Assembly (NCBI GenBank): GCA_037127315.1
Contig: JBBBDQ010000401.1
Span: 526,001 to 590,000, forward strand
Length of the DNA stretch: 64,000 nucleotides
Direction: 5' to 3'
Source: Ascarosepion bandense
Lineage: Eukaryota > Mollusca > Cephalopoda > Sepiida > Sepiidae
Positions 58,985 through 64,000 of the stretch are shown here, piece by piece. The position numbers were made by a program, and so were the translations under genes. The stretch's first letter is position 1. Each line of letters starts with the position of its first letter. The notes below the pieces were generated by a model. That model was given only the letters and a program-made list of their open reading frames with translations. It was not told where the DNA came from and ran no database searches.

Positions 58985-59880
58985 CTTAACTAGTGTAAGA
59001 CGTATTCCAAAAGCTAAGTAAAATGTTGAGAAACAAAGATTTGTTAGAAAAGAATGCTGGATTGCTAAATGGTAGCCATCCTCTTGCATGGCAGCAAATA
59101 CTGGACAATCTCACCACAGATGAATAGAAAATTAGAGGCAACAGAAATATGGTTCTACAAAACGATGCTGATAATTCTGTGGACCAAGTGAGTAAGCAAG
59201 TTAGAAAGAAAATAGCAACCAACAGTACTCAGAATCAGGAAGAGAGGGCTGAAATTCTTTGAACACATAATCAGGAAGAACAGCTTGAAAAATTTAACCT
59301 TCACAAGGCAGGAGAGACATAAGGCAGGAGAGACATAAGGCAGGAGAGACATAAGGCAGGAGAGACATAAGGCAGGAGAGACATAAGGCAGGAGAGACAT
59401 AAGGCAGGAGAGACATAAGGCAGGAGAGACATAAGGCAGGAGAGACATAAGGCAGGAGAGACATAAGGCAGGAGAGACATAAGGCAGGAGAGACATAAGG
59501 CAGGAGAGACATAAGGCAGGAGAGACATAAGGCAGGAGAGACATAAGGCAGGAGAGACATAAGGCAGGAGAGACATAAGGCAGGAGAGACATAAGGCAGG
59601 AGAGACATAAGGCAGGAGAGACATAAGGCAGGAGAGACATAAGGCAGGAGAGACATAAGGCAGGAGAGACATAAGGCAGGAGAGACATAAGGCAGGAGAG
59701 ACATAAGGCAGGAGAGACATAAGGCAGGAGAGACATAAGGCAGGAGAGACATAAGGCAGTAAGCTAGACTGAGTACCAGGAGCCTTAGCAAAGGAAGAAA
59801 GACTTAAAGATTACAAGAGATAAGAAATTGTGAAGTATCATGATAGCCTATATTCTCAAGTGATGTGGTGCATAGAAAAA
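58985..59880 (+). pseudogene. RTE-type LINE 3' part, disrupted by a minisatellite
   Basis: Left of the array: 'YSKS*VKC*ETKIC*KRMLD' type decayed frame plus 'GSKYWTISPQMN', 'KLEATEIWFYKTMLIILWTK' and 'SESGREGxKFFEHIIRKNSL'. It continues to 'ENLTFTRQ', then a 448-bp tandem array, then 'KEERLKDYKR', 'KLxSIMIAYILK' and the terminus 'gatgtggtgcatagaaaaaa'. The array sits where the family encodes an arginine-rich 'GKRDRGRQR' segment, i.e. it grew from the element's own coding sequence. Confidence 0.85.
59305..59752. repeat. 16-bp minisatellite, 28 perfect units
   Basis: The unit 'aaggcaggagagacat' is repeated exactly 28 times (448 bp), plus a 7-bp partial unit; no variation was seen. The unit length is not a multiple of 3, so every plus-strand frame meets TAA within 48 bp. 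All minus frames stay open, giving repetitive artefact proteins. Confidence 0.98.
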
Positions 59881-60094
59881 AAATTACATGTAACAAAATT
59901 ATATATATATATATTTTTTTTTTTTAAATCAGAGCTCAGACCAAAATGTTAATAACTGTAGGCAGCCTTTCCAAACATTCATGCTTCACAAAATTCACAA
60001 TATTTGAAATGTTTATACAAACATGCATTGCAGCCATAATAGAAACCATTGCTGAAAGAATATGAAAACTTTTTTACTCAATAAACTTTGATGC

Positions 60095-60290
60095 TAATAA
60101 AAAAATTATATATTAATAAGAAAACAGTAACTGACATCACTGCTTTGTGCAACCCACTCCCAAAAGGATGCTTACCCAATCACTATAATCTTAAACAGAT
60201 TAAGTTTTCCCCACATATCTCCATAAACAGTAACTCTTACTTTGTAACCCTCTACCTCGAGGGTTCTTGAGACTTGTACAAGGTGACATC
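60095..60290 (+). pseudogene. second Jockey lineage, C-terminal fragment
   Basis: Encodes 'ALCNPLPKGCLPNHYNLKQI', the end of the ORF as at 12.7 kb, and the tail 'cctctacctcgagggttctt' followed by 'gacttgtacaaggtgacatc'. Confidence 0.75.
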
Positions 60291-60639
60291 ATTGTAAAAA
60301 AAGCAATAAAATAACATCAATAGGAATAGGACTAAAAGTAAATGTACAAGAGGCTATCTTCTGTAATTTAATTATCATCACATCATTTTATGGAAGTTTT
60401 CATCTAATATTGCAATTCCTATGTAAGAAATCAATCACATTAAAATGCTAAAGCAAATTTTCTGAAGATACAATGTATAAAGAATGGGTATTAACAAGAT
60501 TTGAGAAAGAAAGAAAAAAATGTAAAAGACAAAAATCAGGAGAAAACAAAAGAAAATTAGAACAAGAAATGCAAAACTACAAAACATTGTCACAATCAAA
60601 GAACTAAAATGTTCAGAATTCCCTGCAGATTACTCAGAT

Positions 60640-60720
60640 CAATATACACCTGATAAAGGCTAGAAAGTACAACAGCCGAAACATTGTGATAACAGAAGGT
60701 AAAAATAATTATAACCCCTC
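60640..60720 (+). repeat. SINE-2 tail fragment
   Basis: 'tgataaaggctagaaagtac', 'aacagccgaaacattgtgat' and 'taattataacccctcatcac' match the tail consensus seen at 18.6, 45.2 and 49.4 kb. Confidence 0.55.
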
Positions 60721-60899
60721 ATCACCAACATTCAGACAAACTGAAATGGTGCCCAAAAGTTGTTCCTTGACTACTCACAATAAAATAAAACAAAAAAAGA
60801 AATTAAAAATTCCATTTCTTCTTTCCAAACCATTAAGCCATTTCCAGCAATTTGAGATTGAGAATCAGAGATGACTTTTTTCTTTATTTGTCAACTGGC

Positions 60900-61320
60900 A
60901 TGACTTCTTAGAAAAAGAAACTGATTAGTTACTTTTGTACGGAGTGGGGTTCAGAGTTCTTATTCTAAATTAATTAAGGGAGTAGTAGATTCATGCCTTT
61001 CCTAACAGCATCAAGTGCAAAAACTTGGCTTGTCAATTCCACCCATACATTTTTAAAATTAACTACTTTCAGGAAATATCCTGAGAGACATAACTGTGGA
61101 ATAATACAATTTTTCTTTATAAATGAATAGCATGTCAGTTACATTTCAATTAACAAATGCACAGAAATTTTAATATCAATGACTTACAAAATACTTAATT
61201 TCAAAAACATTCCCAAAATTCATAATTAATATAATAAAACAATCTTTCTTCATATTGAGCTATCGATAAATAAAATTCGTTTATGAACAGAGATAATTTG
61301 TAAGTCAAATTTTTTAATGA
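60900..61320. other. no recognised feature
   Basis: About 0.4 kb of AT-rich sequence between LINE fragments without a recognised exon or family. Confidence 0.4.
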
Positions 61321-61334
61321 AGAGAGCTTTTTTT

Positions 61335-61930
61335 TTTTAATCATTTCACTCCAAGCAAGGCAGTACCACCACTGATGTGCAGGGGGCTACATAGAAAGTA
61401 AAACTTTCAGCAGGAGGAGAACAAACAGAAAGAGCCAGTTCCAGGATATGAGAGAGAGCAAGAGAAGGATGGGAATACAGGTGTGACAACAGTTGCAAAG
61501 GTAGATTGAAAAAGGAAAAGAGATGGAAACTGACATTGCATTTAAATTCCTGGAGGTTATAGCTGTCAGAAAAGGGAACTTCATAGGTGGGAAGTGCGAG
61601 GAAAGAAGCTACTGGAGTAGAACTGTCAGCTACATTTGGTAGATTTAACTGTCAAAGGGTGGGACCTTGTTGCCAGTCTGGTTACTCGAGTAAATCTTGT
61701 TTAGGGGGCACTAGTGACCTAAGTTTGTCAGAGCAGAAGCCATGAAAATATTAGTAGAAGAGACAGAAGGAAGCCACATCATGCTGGTGAGAAAGTGGCT
61801 GGAGTCAAACTGCCAGGTCTGGACCGATCACATTAGAGATTTTCTAATCTTCCTAGCAGTGGATTTAGCTGATTCAATGTAATGGTTCCACTTGAGGTCA
61901 GAAGAGAGAGTGAGGCTGAGTAATTGAGAA
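61335..61930 (-). pseudogene. Jockey-type LINE 3' end
   Basis: The 3' UTR 'atcatttcactccaagcaag' is followed by 'gacattgcatttaaattcct', 'ggaggttatagctgtcag', 'gggtgggaccttgttgccag' and 'cacttgaggtcagaagag'. These are the complement of the 8.25-kb family from its terminus back to the 'LKWNxYIES' block. A region is deleted after 'gattttctaatct'. Confidence 0.8.
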
Positions 61931-62189
61931 TTAAAAAAGTGGGGGGAAGGAAAGATACAAATTAGTTAACCTATGTTCCTTTCTCTCTCTCTCGTGTGTG
62001 TGTGTGTGTGAGAACATGTAAAAACTACTATAAAATTGTACAATTCTGTAATAGTTTTTCATTTCACATGTGCTAACAAATATTCTTTACTTTGTTTTTA
62101 TATTGAGCACTGTTTTAAATCAATGTTTTCAACATTGCAATTTTATTCTTTGTTCTTTTTTATTTATATATATATATATATATAAATAA

Positions 62190-62920
62190 AATGTCATTTT
62201 TAGTTTTAACAAACTATTTACTGTTCCAAAGATATGGAGAAAGAAAATTTACCAGGCATTCATCTAGAAGTTTAAAAAATATCTAAATAGTTTCTAAACA
62301 TTTTAGAAAAATGTGAATATATTTTAATCTTAAGATCAAAGTCACTCAAAATCTCACTAACTTTAAAATGTGAAAAGTGTAAAATTCTTCAATTTTGTTT
62401 TTGTACATGGCAAAAACATCATGTTAAAATTCAAAGAAAAAATGCTAAGATAAAATTAAATTAAAATAAATTCAGTCTATATTACATCAATCTAACAAAA
62501 ATCTTAAATTTGTTTGATAATTCCTAACAAAGAAAATGTAAAACAAAGATTTTCTTGTTTTCATGTTCTTTTTTGATGAGATTTTAAAAAATTCTGCAGA
62601 TTAGTTTAAGCAGTTTGCAAATATAAGGATAGATAAAAATATTCCTACAAAAGTTAATGATTCTAATTTATTTTGCTTATTTTTTTCATTCAGTTGATTA
62701 ATTAGATTTAATATTGATTAATCACTCCAACAAATGAATTTTATCTCATGAAAATTAAATTTTCTTCAAGAATAAAATGTCAACATATAAAACAGATGAA
62801 AAACTACCAGAGGCCATACAAATATTAATGAACAATGATGAAGCACAAATATAGAATACAAACAAATTCCTTCAGACAAATATAAATAAAATATCAAACA
62901 GGTAAGTGGAGGTGCTGAGG
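62190..62920. other. no recognised feature
   Basis: About 0.7 kb of very AT-rich sequence. Nothing recognised. Confidence 0.4.
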
Positions 62921-62926
62921 TTTCAA

Positions 62927-63112
62927 CCTGACTCACTTAACAAAACATGACCAAATATTCAAAGTTATTTTTCTTTTTTTTAGATCATTTCTTGTTCAAG
63001 GAGAAATTTTCAGCACCCCACATACACAAGTTGAACTTGATTAATAAAAACATTAACACTTTTTTTTTTTTTTTTAACAAATCTTATTCAATACTCTGTT
63101 AAGTGAGTCAGG
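62927..63112. repeat. 186-bp segment bounded by a 16-bp inverted repeat
   Basis: 'cctgactcacttaaca' at 62927-62942 and its exact complement at 63097-63112. Inside, 'ggtgctgagg'-like sequence is also partly inverted ('tcagcacccc'). It could be a small MITE, but no target-site duplication was seen. Confidence 0.5.
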
Positions 63113-63119
63113 GTATGTA

Positions 63120-63152
<33 letters not shown>

Positions 63153-63154
63153 TT

Positions 63155-63365
63155 TTAATCATTTCATCTCTCAACAAAGAAATATACCATGAAGAGGTAA
63201 GGGGGTTACTTGGACTAAAAGAGAATGAGAAGACTATAGTGAGGGGAAAGGACAATAAAAGAACAGGTTCTAGGCAGACAAAAGATGGTGCTTAGCATTG
63301 CATTTAAATTTTTGAAGATTGTAGGTGACAGGGAAACAAGAAATCAGAAGCAAGTACATACAAGT
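63155..63365 (-). pseudogene. Jockey-type LINE 3' fragment
   Basis: 'atcatttcatctc', 'gggggttacttggactaaaa', 'agcattgcatttaaattttt' and 'gaagattgtaggtgacagg' match the 3' ends at 10.7 and 46.9 kb. A (GT)nGn tract follows at 63366-63392. Confidence 0.7.
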
Positions 63366-63467
63366 GTGTGTGTGTGTGTGGGGGGGGGGGGGTTATGATT
63401 TAAAAACATTTTATTTATTACTGTTAAAATAACATCTAAAAAAGAAAAAAATAAGTGTGCATCCATT

Positions 63468-63773
63468 CAGTCAGTTAAGTGCCATACGTGATACGCGCTT
63501 GGGCGATCATGTCTCGAAAGAGACATGACTGACTGGGCAGAAGATTATCCCGCAGTAGGTTGCCATTGCTTTCTGCGGTAGACTGGTTGCCGACCAAGGC
63601 TATAGAACCCAATCTGTCCTGCTATTTAACCCATAACTGGAAGGAAGAGACAGATTAATACCTTTCTGAAGGGTATTGGCGCGTAAGTGAATACAATGGA
63701 TTCAACTGGAATTCGAACTCGGCTCCCCGGTTTCTCGTTCCGAGCCAATATCCACTGTACCACAACGCACAAC
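63468..63773 (-). repeat. tRNA-derived SINE with 11-bp target-site duplication
   Basis: Complete minus-strand copy with intact palindrome ('tgtctcgaaagagacatgac') in the tail, body 'gaacccaatctgtcctgcta', B box 'ggaattcgaactcggc' and head to 'accacaacgcacaac'. The flanks GTGCATCCATT at 63457-63467 and 63774-63784 are identical. Retained CpGs make it a young insertion. Confidence 0.95.
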
Positions 63774-64000
63774 GTGCATCCATTACATGTTTAAATTAAG
63801 AAATGTCAGATTGAAATGAAAACCTTAATTCCTCAGAAACTAATTTGTTTATGATTCAGATACAAAATTATAGTAAGCAGATATAGGCTTTGAGTAGATC
63901 TGAACAAGAAAGTGTGCATTCCTTACAAAGATAATTGACTATTGACAGGCTGTAAAATTCTCCAGAGTCAAGTGGGCTAATACACATCAGATCACATGGT

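Noticed and set aside
59305..59752. CRISPR array
   Set aside because: The units are contiguous with no spacers, and the genome is eukaryotic.
59155..59791. Minus-strand 139-193-codon repeat protein with a 16-residue period
   Set aside because: Product of the 16-bp minisatellite read in any minus frame. The real context is the opposite-strand RTE LINE.

Overview
This is a non-coding, AT-rich, very repeat-dense stretch of an animal nuclear genome. I recognise nothing bacterial, phage or plasmid: there is no operon-like gene packing, and almost every long open frame is a low-complexity artefact or a decayed transposon. The repeats suggest a mollusc and, more specifically, a coleoid cephalopod (octopus-like): many full-length tRNA-derived SINEs with A/B-box heads, decayed Jockey-type and RTE-type LINE 3' ends, a Penelope-like GIY-YIG element, Tc1/mariner and Tigger/pogo fossils, and abundant AT, GT and GA microsatellites. 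The taxon call is recognition from memory, not a search.

The only convincing host-gene signal is one 122-bp internal coding exon on the minus strand at 1031-1152, with consensus splice sites and a single open frame of 40 codons. A minus-strand first-exon/promoter-like patch with a strong donor lies near 38.18-38.40 kb, in the least repetitive part of the window. The simplest reading is that much of the window is intron of one minus-strand gene, but the two are not shown to belong together.

Layout: 1-5.7 kb, exon, foldback DNA element and AT-rich sequence. 5.8-9.1 kb, fossil mariner, an internally deleted mariner derivative, and a Jockey LINE 3' end. 9.1-14.6 kb, interspersed repeat, large foldback, and several Jockey fragments with an A-rich tandem array. 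15-19.2 kb, SINEs, mini-MITE and mariner copy 2. 19.2-21.4 kb, nothing recognised. 21.4-28.1 kb, LINE 3' ends, SINEs, LTR-like candidate, foldback and Penelope-like element. 28.4-35.6 kb, RTE LINE pieces, a long GA tract, a solo LTR nested in an RTE LINE, and SINEs. 35.6-38.9 kb, mostly unique sequence. 39-41.9 kb, RTE fragments and an interspersed repeat. 42-44.2 kb, a 30-bp minisatellite. 45-53 kb, Jockey LINE, SINEs, mariner fragment, perfect palindromes and a second foldback copy. 53.4-56.9 kb, a Tigger transposon split by a solo LTR, then a Penelope-related foldback. 57.8-60.3 kb, mariner copy 3 and an RTE LINE whose frame is disrupted by a 28 x 16-bp array. 61-64 kb, Jockey fragments and a SINE with a clear target-site duplication.

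No gene cassette or previously undescribed system is evident. The notable signals are structural: nested, datable insertions (two solo LTRs, each with a 4-bp target-site duplication, inside older elements), a non-autonomous mariner lineage with a shared deletion, an unusual density of inverted repeats that could form intronic dsRNA, and variant-zoned minisatellites.
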